Positions 7,743 to 17,866 of a stretch of 64,000 nucleotides of DNA are shown one piece after another. Every line of letters starts with the position of its first letter. Position 1 is the first letter of the stretch. The notes below the pieces were generated by a model that saw nothing but the letters and a program-made list of their open reading frames with translations, was not told where the DNA came from and ran no database searches. The stretch is from Hoeflea algicola (GTDB lineage Bacteria; Pseudomonadota; Alphaproteobacteria; Rhizobiales; Rhizobiaceae), in the NCBI RefSeq assembly GCF_026619415.1, contig NZ_JAOVZR010000001.1, forward strand, positions 4,696,501 to 4,760,500, given 5' to 3'. The translations under genes and the position numbers were made by a program.

Positions 7743-9053
7743 ATGAAAAGATACATCGCTGCTGGCGTCATCGCCGCACTCATGGCTGGTGTCGCACCAG
7801 CCACCGCCGCCACCCAGGTTGATTTCTGGCATGCTTTCACCGGACGCCTCGGCGAGCTTCTTGACGAGCAGGTTTCCAAGTTCAATGCGTCGCAGGACGA
7901 GTTCGTGGTCGTTGCCACCAACAAGGGCAATTATTCCGAAACGCTCAACGCCGGCATCGCCGCCTTCCGTGCGGGCGAGCAGCCTGACATCCTTCAGGTG
8001 TTCGAAGTCGGCACTGCCACGATGATGGCAGCCAAGGGCGCCATCAAGCCGGTCTATGAAGTGATGGCCGAATCCGGCCTGCCGTTCGATCAGTCAGTCT
8101 ATCTTGCCGCCGTTGCCGGTTATTACACGACCACCGAAGGCCAGATGCTGTCGCTGCCTTACAACTCCTCGACCCCGGTGCTCTACGTCAACAAGGATGC
8201 GCTGAAGGCTGCTGGTCTCGATCCAGAAATGGATCTTTCGACCTGGGAACAGGTTGGAACGGCTCTCGACGCGCTCAAGGAATCGGGCAACAAGTGCCCG
8301 CTGACGACTGCATGGCAGAGCTGGGTTCACCTTGAGAACCTTTCTGCCTATCACAATGTACCTTTTGCCTCGCAGGAGAACGGTTTTGCCGGTCTCGACA
8401 CCGAACTCACCTTCAACGGTGATGTTCAGGTCAAGCACATCGAAACCATGGGCCAGTGGGCCAAGGACGGCAAGTTCATCTATTCGGGCCGTCGCAACGA
8501 AGGTGGTGCACCGTTCCGTGCCGGTGAATGCGCATTGTTCACCGAATCGTCGGCTGGCTATGCCGGCGTGAAGAAGGAAGCGACCTTCGATTTCGCCATT
8601 CGCCCGCTGCCTTACTGGAGCGATGTCGAAGGCGCACCGCAAAACACCATCATCGGCGGCGCTTCGCTGTGGGCCATGGCCGGTCAGACCCCGGAAGAAT
8701 ACAAGGGCGTTGCAGCCTTCTTCAACTTCCTGTCCAGCTCGGACATCCAGGCCAAGTGGCATCAGGATACCGGTTATCTGCCGATCACCATGGCGGCGTA
8801 TGACGCCACCAAGGCTTCCGGTTTCTATGACGAAAACCCGGGCACCGACATCTCCATTATCCAGATGACCGGCAAGGCACCGACTGCCAACTCCAAGGGT
8901 CTACGGCTCGGCAGCTTCGACCAGATCCGCGGCGTCATCGATGAAGAACTCGAAGGTGTCTGGAACGGCTCCAAGTCGGCCAAGGATGCGCTTGACTCGG
9001 CTGTCTCGCGCGGCAATGAACTGCTCCGCCGTTTCGAGCAGGCCAACAAGTAA
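7743..9053 (+). CDS. ugpB: Glycerol-3-phosphate ABC transporter, periplasmic binding protein
   Basis: A 436-residue extracellular solute-binding protein of family 1. A signal peptide (MKRYIAAGVIAALMAGVAPATAA) is followed by VDFWHAFTGRLGELL, then NYSETLNAG and YNSSTPVLYVNKDAL, which together are typical of UgpB. A strong GGAGGAAG precedes the start. It delivers sn-glycerol-3-phosphate or its phosphodiesters to UgpAE. The gene order B-A-E-C matches ugp operons. Another phosphorylated polyol substrate is possible, but the sequence resembles UgpB throughout. Confidence 0.93.
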   Translation: MKRYIAAGVIAALMAGVAPATAATQVDFWHAFTGRLGELLDEQVSKFNASQDEFVVVATNKGNYSETLNAGIAAFRAGEQPDILQVFEVGTATMMAAKGAIKPVYEVMAESGLPFDQSVYLAAVAGYYTTTEGQMLSLPYNSSTPVLYVNKDALKAAGLDPEMDLSTWEQVGTALDALKESGNKCPLTTAWQSWVHLENLSAYHNVPFASQENGFAGLDTELTFNGDVQVKHIETMGQWAKDGKFIYSGRRNEGGAPFRAGECALFTESSAGYAGVKKEATFDFAIRPLPYWSDVEGAPQNTIIGGASLWAMAGQTPEEYKGVAAFFNFLSSSDIQAKWHQDTGYLPITMAAYDATKASGFYDENPGTDISIIQMTGKAPTANSKGLRLGSFDQIRGVIDEELEGVWNGSKSAKDALDSAVSRGNELLRRFEQANK

Positions 9054-9064
9054 CAACACAGTCT

Positions 9065-9092
9065 TCGGCGGGGTTCACAAGAGCCCCGCCGA
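9065..9092 (+). other. GC-rich hairpin between ugpB and ugpA
   Basis: TCGGCGGGG at 9065-9073 pairs perfectly with CCCCGCCGA at 9084-9092. No T-run follows, so it is more likely to stabilise the ugpB message or partly attenuate transcription than to terminate it. Such elements are common after binding-protein genes, which are needed in excess over the permease. Confidence 0.55.
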
Positions 9093-9116
9093 TCCCAATC
9101 TTGTTTCGGGTGAACC

Positions 9117-9998
9117 ATGGAAAAGCGCGTCGTCTTCGACAATCGCTGGCTGCCGTATCTCTTGGTGGCGCCGCAACTGCTTGTCACGATCGTGTTCTTC
9201 TTCTGGCCCGCCGGACAGGCGATCTACCAGTCCGCCTTCATTCCCGATCCGTTCGGGCTGAAGACCCAGTTCGTCGGACTTGGCAATTTCGAATATCTGT
9301 TTTCCAACCAGTATTATCGCGAGGCGTTTCTCACCACCGGCGTCTTCTCCGTACTGGTGACGGTCTCGTCGATGTCGTTTGCTCTATGGCTGGCGGTGCT
9401 GGCTGACCGGGTGATCAAGGGCTCGGGCGCCTACCGCACTCTGCTGATCTGGCCCTATGCCGTTGCCCCGGCAATCGCCGGCGTGCTGTGGCTGTTCATG
9501 TTCAATCCGTTCACCGGCATCATCGCCTGGATGCTGTCTCAACTGGGCTATGCCTGGAATCACAATCTTGATGGCGGCGAAGCCATGGCGCTGGTGGTGG
9601 CGGCTTCGGCCTGGAAGCAGATCAGTTACAATTTCCTGTTTTTCCTCGCCGGTCTGCAGGCAATCCCCAAAAGCGTCATCGAGGCCGCGGCGATCGACGG
9701 CGCCAGCTTCTGGCGCCGGTTCTGGACCATCGTTTTCCCGCTGTTGTCGCCGACCACCTTTTTCCTGCTCGTGGTCAATGTCATCTATGCCTTTTTCGAT
9801 ACCTTCGGGGTCATTCACACGATTACCCAGGGCGGCCCGCAACAATCGACCACGATCCTTGTCTACAAGGTTTTCGCCGATGGCTTCATCGGCCAGGATC
9901 TCGGATCTTCGGCAGCGCAGTCAGTGGTGCTCCTTGTGCTGGTGACAATCCTGACGGTGGTCCAGTTCCGGTTCATTGAACGGCGGGTGCATTACTGA
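9117..9998 (+). CDS. ugpA: Glycerol-3-phosphate ABC transporter permease UgpA
   Basis: A 293-residue inner-membrane permease with about six transmembrane segments and the cytoplasmic EAA loop ([23 protein letters not shown]) that docks on the ATPase. It begins 63 bases after ugpB, past the intergenic hairpin, and its stop codon overlaps the ugpE start by one base. It pairs with UgpE to form the channel. Confidence 0.93.
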   Translation: MEKRVVFDNRWLPYLLVAPQLLVTIVFFFWPAGQAIYQSAFIPDPFGLKTQFVGLGNFEYLFSNQYYREAFLTTGVFSVLVTVSSMSFALWLAVLADRVIKGSGAYRTLLIWPYAVAPAIAGVLWLFMFNPFTGIIAWMLSQLGYAWNHNLDGGEAMALVVAASAWKQISYNFLFFLAGLQAIPKSVIEAAAIDGASFWRRFWTIVFPLLSPTTFFLLVVNVIYAFFDTFGVIHTITQGGPQQSTTILVYKVFADGFIGQDLGSSAAQSVVLLVLVTILTVVQFRFIERRVHY

Positions 9999-10843
9999 TG
10001 AGCGGCATGGTCGAAAAACGAGGCGTCGGAATCTGGCTCACCCATGCCGGCCTGATTCTTGGCGTGGCGATTATCTGTTTTCCGATCTGGATTGCCTTTG
10101 TTGCCTCCACGGTGACGCAGGCCGATCTGGTGCGCCCGCCGATGCCGCTGCTGCCGGGGCCGCATTTCATTGACAACTACCTCGAAGCGCTGCTGGCGGG
10201 TGGCAATGCGCCGGTATGGAAGATGCTGTTCAACTCGCTGGTGATGGCGCTTGGCATTACCATCGGCAAGATCGCCATCTCGCTGTTGTCGGCCTATGCC
10301 ATCGTCTATTTCCGGTTCCGCTTCCGGATGTTCTTCTTCTGGATGATCTTTGTCACGCTGATGCTGCCGGTCGAGGTCCGCATCGTTCCCACCTATGAGG
10401 TGGTGGCAAGCCTCGGGCTGCTCAACAGCTACACCGGGCTGATCCTGCCGTTGATCGCCTCGGCTACGGCCACCTTCCTGTTCCGCCAATTGTTCATGAC
10501 CATCCCCGACGAGCTGGTCGAGGCGGCCCGTGTCGACGGCGCCGGACCGATCCGGTTCTTCATCGACATCCTGTTGCCGATGTCGCGCACCAACATCGCT
10601 GCCCTGTTTGTCATCCTCTTCATCTACGGCTGGAACCAGTATCTCTGGCCGTTGCTGATCACCACCGACCCGTCGATGAACACCGTTGTCATGGGCATCA
10701 AGCAGATCCTGCCGACCGGCGACCAGACAGTCGAGTGGCCGGTGATCATGGCCACCGCCATGCTCGCCATGCTGCCGCCGGTGCTGGTGGTGGTCGGCAT
10801 GCAGAAGCTCTTCGTCAAGGGTCTGGTCGAAAGCGAGAAATGA
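9998..10843 (+). CDS. ugpE: Glycerol-3-phosphate ABC transporter permease UgpE
   Basis: A 281-residue MalG-type permease. It has six predicted hydrophobic segments and the EAA loop [22 protein letters not shown]. The late block [18 protein letters not shown] is characteristic of UgpE. It overlaps ugpA by one base (TGATG) and is followed six bases later by ugpC, showing a single operon. Confidence 0.93.
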   Translation: MSGMVEKRGVGIWLTHAGLILGVAIICFPIWIAFVASTVTQADLVRPPMPLLPGPHFIDNYLEALLAGGNAPVWKMLFNSLVMALGITIGKIAISLLSAYAIVYFRFRFRMFFFWMIFVTLMLPVEVRIVPTYEVVASLGLLNSYTGLILPLIASATATFLFRQLFMTIPDELVEAARVDGAGPIRFFIDILLPMSRTNIAALFVILFIYGWNQYLWPLLITTDPSMNTVVMGIKQILPTGDQTVEWPVIMATAMLAMLPPVLVVVGMQKLFVKGLVESEK

Positions 10844-10849
10844 GTTCCA

Positions 10850-11920
10850 ATGGCTGAAATTACCCTCAAGGCAATCCGGAAGAACTACGGCCGCACCGAG
10901 GTCATCCACGGCATCGATGCAAAGATCAGCGACGGCGAGTTCATCGTCATTGTCGGCCCGTCGGGCTGTGGCAAGTCTACTCTGCTGCGCATGGTTGCCG
11001 GGCTTGAGACTATCACCTCGGGTGAGATCACCATCGGCGACCGGGTGGTCAACGATCTCGAGCCGCGTGAACGCGATATCGCCATGGTGTTTCAAAACTA
11101 CGCGCTCTATCCGCATATGAGCGTGTTCGACAACATGGCCTACGGGCTCAAGATAGCCAATGTGCCAAAGCCGGATATCCTCGACCGTGTCACCGAGGCG
11201 GCGCGGATGCTCGAACTCGAGCCCTATCTCGACCGCAAGCCGCGGCAACTCTCCGGCGGCCAGCGCCAGCGCGTGGCCATGGGCCGGGCGATTGTCCGCA
11301 AACCCGCGGTTTTCCTGTTTGACGAGCCGCTGTCTAATCTCGACGCCAAACTGCGTGTGCAGATGCGCCTCGAGATCAAGGCGTTGCAGCGCAAGCTCGG
11401 CGTCACCGCGCTCTATGTCACCCACGATCAGGTCGAGGCGATGACGCTGGCTGACCGCATGATCGTCATGAATGCTGGCGTCGCCGAACAGATGGGCGCG
11501 CCGCTCGAGGTCTATGCCAACCCGCAGACCCTGTTTGTGGCGGGGTTCATCGGTTCGCCGCCGATGAATGTGCTCAAGACCGAGATCACCGATGGCACCG
11601 CCACGGTTGGCGGCGGGTATCAGGTGCGGGGCAGGGACCTTGGCGCCGGATCGGTAATCGGCGTGCGGCCCGAACACATTTCGCTCGTTGCACCGGGGGG
11701 CGGCCTGTTTGACGCGACCGTGAATTTCTGCGAGCCGCTCGGTGCGGAAACGCTGGTGCACATGCTGACTGCCACCGGCGACAATGTGGTGGTGCGCATC
11801 GACGGCGAGGTCACCCTGCCCAAGCCCGACGACAAAGCAGGATTGGCGGTGGACCCGTCACGGCTGCTGGCATTCGATGCTGAGGGCAAGCGCATCGCTG
11901 ATATTATCCCGGCCGGATAG
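10850..11920 (+). CDS. ugpC: Glycerol-3-phosphate ABC transporter ATP-binding protein
   Basis: A 356-residue ABC ATPase of the MalK/UgpC type. Walker [10 protein letters not shown] is at residues 36-44, the signature LSGGQ at 134-138, Walker B FLFDEP at 155-160 and the switch His at 192 in YVTHD. A C-terminal regulatory domain of about 110 residues (GVRPEHISL and on) follows. It powers UgpAE and ends the operon. Confidence 0.94.
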   Translation: MAEITLKAIRKNYGRTEVIHGIDAKISDGEFIVIVGPSGCGKSTLLRMVAGLETITSGEITIGDRVVNDLEPRERDIAMVFQNYALYPHMSVFDNMAYGLKIANVPKPDILDRVTEAARMLELEPYLDRKPRQLSGGQRQRVAMGRAIVRKPAVFLFDEPLSNLDAKLRVQMRLEIKALQRKLGVTALYVTHDQVEAMTLADRMIVMNAGVAEQMGAPLEVYANPQTLFVAGFIGSPPMNVLKTEITDGTATVGGGYQVRGRDLGAGSVIGVRPEHISLVAPGGGLFDATVNFCEPLGAETLVHMLTATGDNVVVRIDGEVTLPKPDDKAGLAVDPSRLLAFDAEGKRIADIIPAG

Positions 11921-11994
11921 ACCGACCTGCGGGTTTGGCCAATCGGGCTCGGGCCCACGCAGACCGTGCCGTAAAGGCGCTTGTTTGTAGTCTG

Positions 11995-13530
11995 TCAGTC
12001 CATATGCGCGGCGGGTGCACCGGCGGGAGCTGCGGCCATCTTCGGCTTGCGCAGCATCAGCGCCAGCGGAACCGCGCACAACGTCACCACCATCATCAGC
12101 TTGAAATCGTTGTTATAGGAAATCATCAGCGCCTGCTGGTTGACCAGCCCGTCGAGCACCTGCAGCATTTCCGGGCTGGATGCCGCGTTTGGAATCACGC
12201 TTTTCAGCGTTGGATTGTACGGGTTTATGAAGGCGCCGAGTTCGACATGGTTGATCTGCAGATTGCGGCTGAGGAACAGCGTCACCACCGAAATGCCGAT
12301 CGATGAGCCGATATTGCGCACCAGGCTGAACATGCTGGCCGCATCGGTGCGGTACTGCACCGGCAGCGTGGCAAAAGCCACGGTCGACAGCGGCACGAAC
12401 ACCAGGCCGAGACCAAGCCCCTGAACGATGCCGGTGGAAATCACCGGCCAGCTGTCCATTTGCGGGGAAAAACTGGTCATCATGTGCAGCGAGTATGCCG
12501 TCAGCAGCAGCCCGGTGATGACCAGATAGCGGGCATCGACGGTGCGCACCAGCCGCCCCACCAGCAGCATCGACACCATCGTGCCCATGCCGCGCGGCGC
12601 CATCACCAGTCCCGTTGTTATGGTCGAATAGCCGAATACCCGCGACAGCATCGGCGGTAGCAACGCCAGACTGGCCAGCAGCACAATACCGACGACAAAA
12701 ATCAGCACCAGACCGGTCGCGAAATTGCGGTCGGCAAAGATTTTTGGATCGACGAAGGTGTCGTCATTGCTGGCCAGATGCACGATGAACACCCAGAAAC
12801 CGGTGATCGCCAGCGCCAGTTCAATCCATACTTCCCAGGCTTCGAACCAGTCCACCTCGCCGCCGCGGTCAAGCATCAGTTGCAAGGCGCCGACGCCGAG
12901 CGAAAGCATGGCGAAGCCGAAGAAATCGAAGCGCCGCAACCGCCGCGGCACTTCCGGCAAATAGCCCGCACAGCCCATGAAGGCGATAATGCCGACCGGC
13001 AGGTTGATGAAGAATACCCACCGCCAGTTCAGCGTATCGGTGAGCCACCCACCCAGCGTCGGCCCGATGATAGGACCGACCATGATGCCGGCGCCCCAGA
13101 TCGCCATCGCCTGTCCGTGCCGTTCTTTCGGGTTGATGTCGAGCAGGAAAGTCTGTGACAGCGGCACGATTGCTGCGCCGAAGACGCCTTGCAGAATTCT
13201 GAACCCCACCATCACTTCAAGGTTCGGTGCCATCCCGCAGGCCATCGAGGCGATGGTGAAGCCGACAATCGACAACAGGAACAACTGTCGTCGGCCAACC
13301 CGGTCGGCGATCCAACCGGTGACCGGCGTCATGATCGCCGCTGCCACGATATAGGAGGTGAGAACCCAGGTGATGGTGTCTTGGGAGGCTTCCAGATCGC
13401 CGACCATCGACGGCAACGCCACATTGGCGATCGCCGTATCGAGCACCTGCATGATTGTCGCCAGCATGATCGAGACCGTGATCAGGCCGCGATGCGGCAC
13501 ATCATGGCCGGGATCGATGGAAGTGCTCAT
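11995..13530 (-). CDS. emrB: MFS multidrug efflux transporter, DHA2 family (EmrB-type)
   Basis: A 511-residue exporter with about 14 hydrophobic segments. The N-terminal LDTAIANVALPSM, the WVLTSYIVAAAI-TPVTGWIADRVGRR motif and the GPIIGPTLGGWLTDTLNWRWVFFINLPVG block are those of the EmrB/QacA drug:proton antiporters. With the adaptor encoded 24 bases upstream it should form an EmrAB-type pump, probably with an outer-membrane channel encoded elsewhere. Substrates cannot be read from sequence. It is the last gene of marR-emrA-emrB. Confidence 0.92.
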   Translation of the reverse strand: MSTSIDPGHDVPHRGLITVSIMLATIMQVLDTAIANVALPSMVGDLEASQDTITWVLTSYIVAAAIMTPVTGWIADRVGRRQLFLLSIVGFTIASMACGMAPNLEVMVGFRILQGVFGAAIVPLSQTFLLDINPKERHGQAMAIWGAGIMVGPIIGPTLGGWLTDTLNWRWVFFINLPVGIIAFMGCAGYLPEVPRRLRRFDFFGFAMLSLGVGALQLMLDRGGEVDWFEAWEVWIELALAITGFWVFIVHLASNDDTFVDPKIFADRNFATGLVLIFVVGIVLLASLALLPPMLSRVFGYSTITTGLVMAPRGMGTMVSMLLVGRLVRTVDARYLVITGLLLTAYSLHMMTSFSPQMDSWPVISTGIVQGLGLGLVFVPLSTVAFATLPVQYRTDAASMFSLVRNIGSSIGISVVTLFLSRNLQINHVELGAFINPYNPTLKSVIPNAASSPEMLQVLDGLVNQQALMISYNNDFKLMMVVTLCAVPLALMLRKPKMAAAPAGAPAAHMD

Positions 13531-13554
13531 GGCTGTTGGTTTCCGGCGTGAAAA

Positions 13555-14736
13555 TTATTCCGCGGCTTTGGCTGAACTGAAAAGGTCGCCAAAGCTGCGG
13601 CTTGCGCCGGTGTCCACGGTCACGGTGGCGCTCAGGCCCGAACGCGCCAGGATGTTGGCCTCGGGGTTGTCGAGCGTCAGTCTGACCGGGATTCGCTGCG
13701 TAACCTTGACCCAGTTGCCGGTGGCGTTCTGTGCCGGAAGCAACGAGAATTCCGCACCGGTGCCGGCGCCGATTGAATCCACTGAAGCCTTGAACCGCCG
13801 GTCTGGAAAAATGTCAAATACCACTTCGGCCGGTTGCGACGGCTTCATATGGGCCAGTTGCGGCTCCTTGAAATTGGCGTCAATCCAGGAATTTGAAGTC
13901 TCGACAATATCAAAAAGCGCCGCACCCGGTGTCACATATTCGCCCGGTCGGAACGACGAAGCCTGGTAAACCAGCCCGTCGGCGGGGGCATAAACCGTGG
14001 CTACGGCAAGATTGTAGGCGGCTTTGTCGCGCGCGGCCTTGGCGGCAACCACCATTGGGTGGGAATCGATGTCGCCATCCAGATTGCCGGCCAAAGCTGC
14101 CTTGGCGGTAGACACGCTCTGTTGTGCTGCGATCAGGTCTTCGGCCGCCTTGCGCGCGGTGTGGCGCGCATCGTCGAGTGAAGACGTGGTTGTCACGCCC
14201 TTTGTTGTCAGTGCCTTCTGGCGGTCGAGATTGTCCTGGTAAAAGGCGACATCGTCGGAAGCGATCCGCTCCTGGGTCAGTGCCTGCTTGTAGGCAGCGC
14301 GCAACTGGATGATGTTCAGGCGAGCGCTTTCAACGGCGGCATTGGCCTGGTTGAGGGCGATCTGCAACGGCTCGGGATCGACCTGAAACAGCACGTCGCC
14401 CTTCTTGACCGGCTTGTTTTCGCTGACATTGACGCTGACAACCCTCCCGGCGATTTCGCTGGCGATGCTGATCCGTGACAGCCGCAGATTGGCGTTCTCG
14501 GTCTCCTCGAACCGGCCGCCGGAGATCCAGGCATAGGCGCCACCGAGAATGAGCAGGCTCGGCACCAGCAGCATCAGTACGGTGCGTCGAGCCTTCGACT
14601 TCTTCTTTATCGGCGCCGGCTCGCCGCTCTTTGCCCCAGGGGCGTTCGATGTTGCCACCGGCGCCGCGCCTGGGCGCGCGTCTTTCGAGGTAGGAATGTC
14701 GGCATTTGCAGCGGAGAGTTTGGTCTGGGTGCTCAT
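13555..14736 (-). CDS. emrA: HlyD/EmrA-family periplasmic adaptor of the efflux pump
   Basis: A 393-residue membrane-fusion protein: a cytoplasmic tail rich in Pro and Ala, one transmembrane helix (TVLMLLVPSLLILGGAYAW), a lipoyl/barrel-sandwich half (GRVVSVNVSENKPVKKGDVLFQVDP), a long coiled coil, then the second half (VYAPADGLVYQASSFRPGEYV). ATG 14736 overlaps the stop of the marR gene (TGATG); the frame also has a TTG one codon earlier. It links EmrB to an outer-membrane channel. Confidence 0.92.
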   Translation of the reverse strand: MSTQTKLSAANADIPTSKDARPGAAPVATSNAPGAKSGEPAPIKKKSKARRTVLMLLVPSLLILGGAYAWISGGRFEETENANLRLSRISIASEIAGRVVSVNVSENKPVKKGDVLFQVDPEPLQIALNQANAAVESARLNIIQLRAAYKQALTQERIASDDVAFYQDNLDRQKALTTKGVTTTSSLDDARHTARKAAEDLIAAQQSVSTAKAALAGNLDGDIDSHPMVVAAKAARDKAAYNLAVATVYAPADGLVYQASSFRPGEYVTPGAALFDIVETSNSWIDANFKEPQLAHMKPSQPAEVVFDIFPDRRFKASVDSIGAGTGAEFSLLPAQNATGNWVKVTQRIPVRLTLDNPEANILARSGLSATVTVDTGASRSFGDLFSSAKAAE

Positions 14737-15218
14737 CAACTAGCCTGAAATTCGGCGGCATCGGCAGCCGCCTGGGGTTCATCGGAGGACAGGTTTTCAA
14801 CAACAATGGTCAGTGCCGAGACCAGCGTTTGACGATGGTCGTCATCAAGTCCCGTCATCGCCATCTCGAACACATCGGCTGCCACCGCCTTGATCGTCGA
14901 ATAGGCAGCCATGCTTTTTTCCGTCGGAATGATCCGGTTGGTCCGGCGATCGCTTTCATGGGCGCAGCGCTTGACCCAGCCGCCCTGTTCCATGCGGTCA
15001 ATCAGTCGTGAGACGCTGATCGGTTCGATTTCCAGCAACTCCGCCAGCCGCGCCTGAGTGGCGTTTTCCTCGCGCACCGCCCGCACCAGCAGCCGCCATT
15101 GCGCTGACGACAAGCCTTGCTCCTGCACCCGCGCCTCGAAACTTTTGCGCAGCAAGCGTGCGGCGTCGTGGACCAGGAATCCGAATTGATCGATGGTGGC
15201 TGTTTTCATAAGCGCCAT
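14736..15218 (-). CDS. MarR-family transcriptional regulator
   Basis: A 160-residue winged-helix protein. The recognition helix region LAELLEIEPISVSRLIDRMEQGGWV and the wing with DRRTNRI are typical MarR features. It probably represses its own operon with emrA and emrB and is released by a drug-like ligand. The start may instead be the ATG at 15209; neither start has a clear Shine-Dalgarno sequence. A perfect 12-base palindrome lies just upstream. Confidence 0.92.
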   Translation of the reverse strand: MALMKTATIDQFGFLVHDAARLLRKSFEARVQEQGLSSAQWRLLVRAVREENATQARLAELLEIEPISVSRLIDRMEQGGWVKRCAHESDRRTNRIIPTEKSMAAYSTIKAVAADVFEMAMTGLDDDHRQTLVSALTIVVENLSSDEPQAAADAAEFQAS

Positions 15219-15224
15219 ATATTG

Positions 15225-15236
15225 TAAGCATGCTTA
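15225..15236. promoter_or_regulatory. Perfect palindrome TAAGCATGCTTA, probable MarR operator
   Basis: The 12-base inverted repeat begins seven bases upstream of the predicted marR start, where a MarR dimer would block transcription of the operon. The flanking bases (ATTG ... TGGA) do not extend the symmetry. Confidence 0.55.
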
Positions 15237-15429
15237 TGGAACAAGCGTCGTCCATACAATTTTCCGTGTAGAGCAGAGCATCCCCATTGCCGAAAATCCT
15301 TGGCAATAGCCTCTAAACCGCGCGGCAATTGTACGGTGGGAGGGATCTCCTTCGGGTATGCAAATCCGTTGATCGCGATGGCAAAATGTGACAACGCTGG
15401 GTCAGGCAACAGGTTGGTGCGGCGGTCTC

Positions 15430-17046
15430 ATGGACAATCCCGATTTCATCATTGTCGGCGCCGGCTCATCCGGTTGCGTCATGGCCGAGCGCCTGTCTGC
15501 CTCTGGCCGCCACAAGGTGCTGCTGCTGGAAGCAGGCGGCGACGACAGGCGCTTTTTCGTGCAGATGCCGCTGGGCTACGGCAAGACCTTTTTCGACAAG
15601 CGGGTCAACTGGATGTACCGCGCGGAACCGGATCCGGGGCTTGCCGGCAATATCGATCACTGGCCGCGCGGGCGCGTGCTCGGTGGCTCATCCTCGATCA
15701 ACGCCATGGTGTGGGTTCGCGGCGCGCGGGCTGATTTCGACGAGTGGCGCGATGCCGGCAATCCGGACTGGGGGGCGGACGAGATCTGCGCGGCTTTCCG
15801 TGAGATCGAATGTGCGGCCATTGGTGACGATGCCGTGCGCGGCCGTTCCGGTCCGCTCAAGCTGTTTGTACCCAACAAGACCGTGCATCCGCTGACCCGC
15901 AAATGGTTCGAAAGCGCGCAGGCCATCGGCTTGCCGATGAATCCCGATTTCAACGGTGATAACCAGGATGGCGTCGGCCTGTTCGAGTTCACCATTCACA
16001 AGGGCAGGCGGTTGTCGTCGGCACGGGCCTTCCTGCGGCCTGCGATGTCGCGGCCCAATCTGCGGGTGATCACCGGCGCCCACGTCACCGGTCTGACTTT
16101 CGACGGCCAGCGCGCCACCGGCGTGACCTATATGCGCCGCGGCAAGACCGTGACGATCAAGGCCGGGTGTGAAGTGATCCTGAGCGGCGGATCGGTCAAC
16201 TCGCCGCAATTGCTGCAACTTTCGGGCATCGGCCCCGCCGATCATCTCCAATCCCTCGGGATCGGAGTTCGTGCCGATAACGCCCATGTCGGGCGCAATC
16301 TTGAAGACCATATCGGCACCAACTACACCTTCCGCGCCAATTGCCCGACCATCAACCAGCAACTCGGGCCCTTGTGGGGAAAACTGTCAGCCGGCATGCG
16401 CTACCTGCTGATGCGCGACGGACCGCTGTCGGTCAGTCTCAACCAGGCTGGCGGCTTCATCCGCACTGATCCGAACCGCACGCGGCCCAATATGCAACTC
16501 TATTTTCAGGCCTTCTCCACGGTTCTTCCACGACCCGGTGAACGGCCGATCCTGAGCCCCGACCCGTGGCCGGGCTTTTCCATCGGTTGGTCCAATTGCC
16601 GCCCCAAGAGCCGCGGCGAAATCATGATCCGTTCGGCCGATCCGTTCGAGCCGCCGAAGATTGCCGCCAATGCGCTATCGCATCCCGACGATGTCGCGGA
16701 GATGTTGGCGACCGGCAAGATCATACGCCGGATGGCGGCGACAAGGCCGCTGGCCGATTACATTGAGACGGAATTGCTGCCCGGTCCCGATGTGATCGAG
16801 GATGAGGCCTTGATCGAGGATTTCCGTCGCCGTTCCGGCACGGTCTACCATCCGGTTGCCACCTGCCGCATGGGGCCTGATCCTGCGCGTGCCGTGGTCG
16901 ATTCACGGCTGCGGGTGCATGGTGTTGGCGGCTTGCGCGTGGTCGACTGCTCGGTGTTCCCGAATATCGTCACCGGTAACACCAATGCCGCGGCCATGGC
17001 CACGGCGTGGCGGGCATCAGAACTAGTGCTTCAGGACAATACCTGA
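15430..17046 (+). CDS. GMC-family FAD-dependent oxidoreductase (choline dehydrogenase-like)
   Basis: A 538-residue flavoprotein. It has the ADP-binding GAGSSG at residues 10-15, the GMC signature GRVLGGSSSINAMVWVRG near 80-97, and the C-terminal active-site region with HPVATCRMG and the NTNAAAMATAWR FAD motif. It oxidises an alcohol or polyol; rhizobial genomes have many such paralogues, so BetA cannot be assumed, and no betB or betI is adjacent. The frame extends to a GTG at 15388, but ATG 15430 gives the normal N-terminus. Its last 16 bases overlap the convergent xdhC. Confidence 0.88.
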   Translation: MDNPDFIIVGAGSSGCVMAERLSASGRHKVLLLEAGGDDRRFFVQMPLGYGKTFFDKRVNWMYRAEPDPGLAGNIDHWPRGRVLGGSSSINAMVWVRGARADFDEWRDAGNPDWGADEICAAFREIECAAIGDDAVRGRSGPLKLFVPNKTVHPLTRKWFESAQAIGLPMNPDFNGDNQDGVGLFEFTIHKGRRLSSARAFLRPAMSRPNLRVITGAHVTGLTFDGQRATGVTYMRRGKTVTIKAGCEVILSGGSVNSPQLLQLSGIGPADHLQSLGIGVRADNAHVGRNLEDHIGTNYTFRANCPTINQQLGPLWGKLSAGMRYLLMRDGPLSVSLNQAGGFIRTDPNRTRPNMQLYFQAFSTVLPRPGERPILSPDPWPGFSIGWSNCRPKSRGEIMIRSADPFEPPKIAANALSHPDDVAEMLATGKIIRRMAATRPLADYIETELLPGPDVIEDEALIEDFRRRSGTVYHPVATCRMGPDPARAVVDSRLRVHGVGGLRVVDCSVFPNIVTGNTNAAAMATAWRASELVLQDNT

Positions 17047-17861
17047 CGGGCGTCTTCGCGCCGATCAACAAGTGCGGCAATGATATCAGCGGCCACGGTC
17101 GCAGCAATCACTTCAGGCCGCTTGTCGGCAATCTTGCGCCCGATAGGACAGACCAGCCTTGCAAGCCGCGCCTTGTCGCCGCCTTCGCGAACATATTGAT
17201 GCTCGAAGGTGACGCGCTTGGTATCCGATCCGATCATGCCCACCCGCGCCAGGTCATCGCGTTGAAGTGCCGCCGTGACGATCAGGAAATCCAGCGCGTG
17301 GTCGTGGGTGAGAACAATTACCGCGCTTCCCGGTGCAATATCTGCAACCAGACTTTCGGGCAGGGCGGTCAGGTGCCGGCTGGCGCCCTCGGGCATTTGT
17401 TCGAGCTCGTCGCTTCTTGTCTCGACGGCATGAACCTTGACCGGTAACAGCAATAGCGCATTCGCCAGCGCCCGGCCGACATGGCCGCCGCCAAACAGCC
17501 AGACTTCCGGGTCGGCAGCATCCTCGGTGCTGACCATCGTCGCGATTTCGTCATAACGGGGTTCGGTGACGATCTCGAACGACAGCGTCACGTGGCCGCC
17601 ACAGCATTGGCCGATGGCCGGCCCCAGAGGCAGCGCCAGGTCTTTAGCACCATGGCCGGCCAGCACATCGCGCGCCTGGTCGATGGCTTCGAGTTCCAGT
17701 CGACCTCCGCCGATGGTGCCAAATAGCCCGTCTTTTGACACCAGCATCCAGGCATCGATGTCCCGCGGTGTCGATCCCTTGGCTTCGCGCACGCGAACCA
17801 GCACGAAACCGTTCCCGCCGGCTCGTTGCTCGAATTTTTGGTAGGCGGCAAGCCGTGCCAT
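17031..17861 (-). CDS. xdhC: Xanthine dehydrogenase accessory protein XdhC
   Basis: A 276-residue XdhC/CoxI-type protein. It has the N-terminal GSTPRDIDAWMLV block, GTIGGGRLELEAI, the cysteine pair in GQCCGGHVTL, and a Rossmann-like GGGHVGRAL. XdhC binds the molybdenum cofactor, promotes its sulfuration and inserts it into XdhB. It follows xdhB by five bases, completing xdhABC. Confidence 0.93.
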   Translation of the reverse strand: MARLAAYQKFEQRAGGNGFVLVRVREAKGSTPRDIDAWMLVSKDGLFGTIGGGRLELEAIDQARDVLAGHGAKDLALPLGPAIGQCCGGHVTLSFEIVTEPRYDEIATMVSTEDAADPEVWLFGGGHVGRALANALLLLPVKVHAVETRSDELEQMPEGASRHLTALPESLVADIAPGSAVIVLTHDHALDFLIVTAALQRDDLARVGMIGSDTKRVTFEHQYVREGGDKARLARLVCPIGRKIADKRPEVIAATVAADIIAALVDRREDARQVLS

Positions 17862-17866
17862 TTCGA

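Noticed and set aside
9992..11761. Leftward open frame of 589 codons opposite ugpE and ugpC
   Set aside because: It is antisense to two well-identified transporter genes and its translation is rich in His, Asp, Arg and Gln with no domain. Long antisense frames are common in GC-rich DNA.
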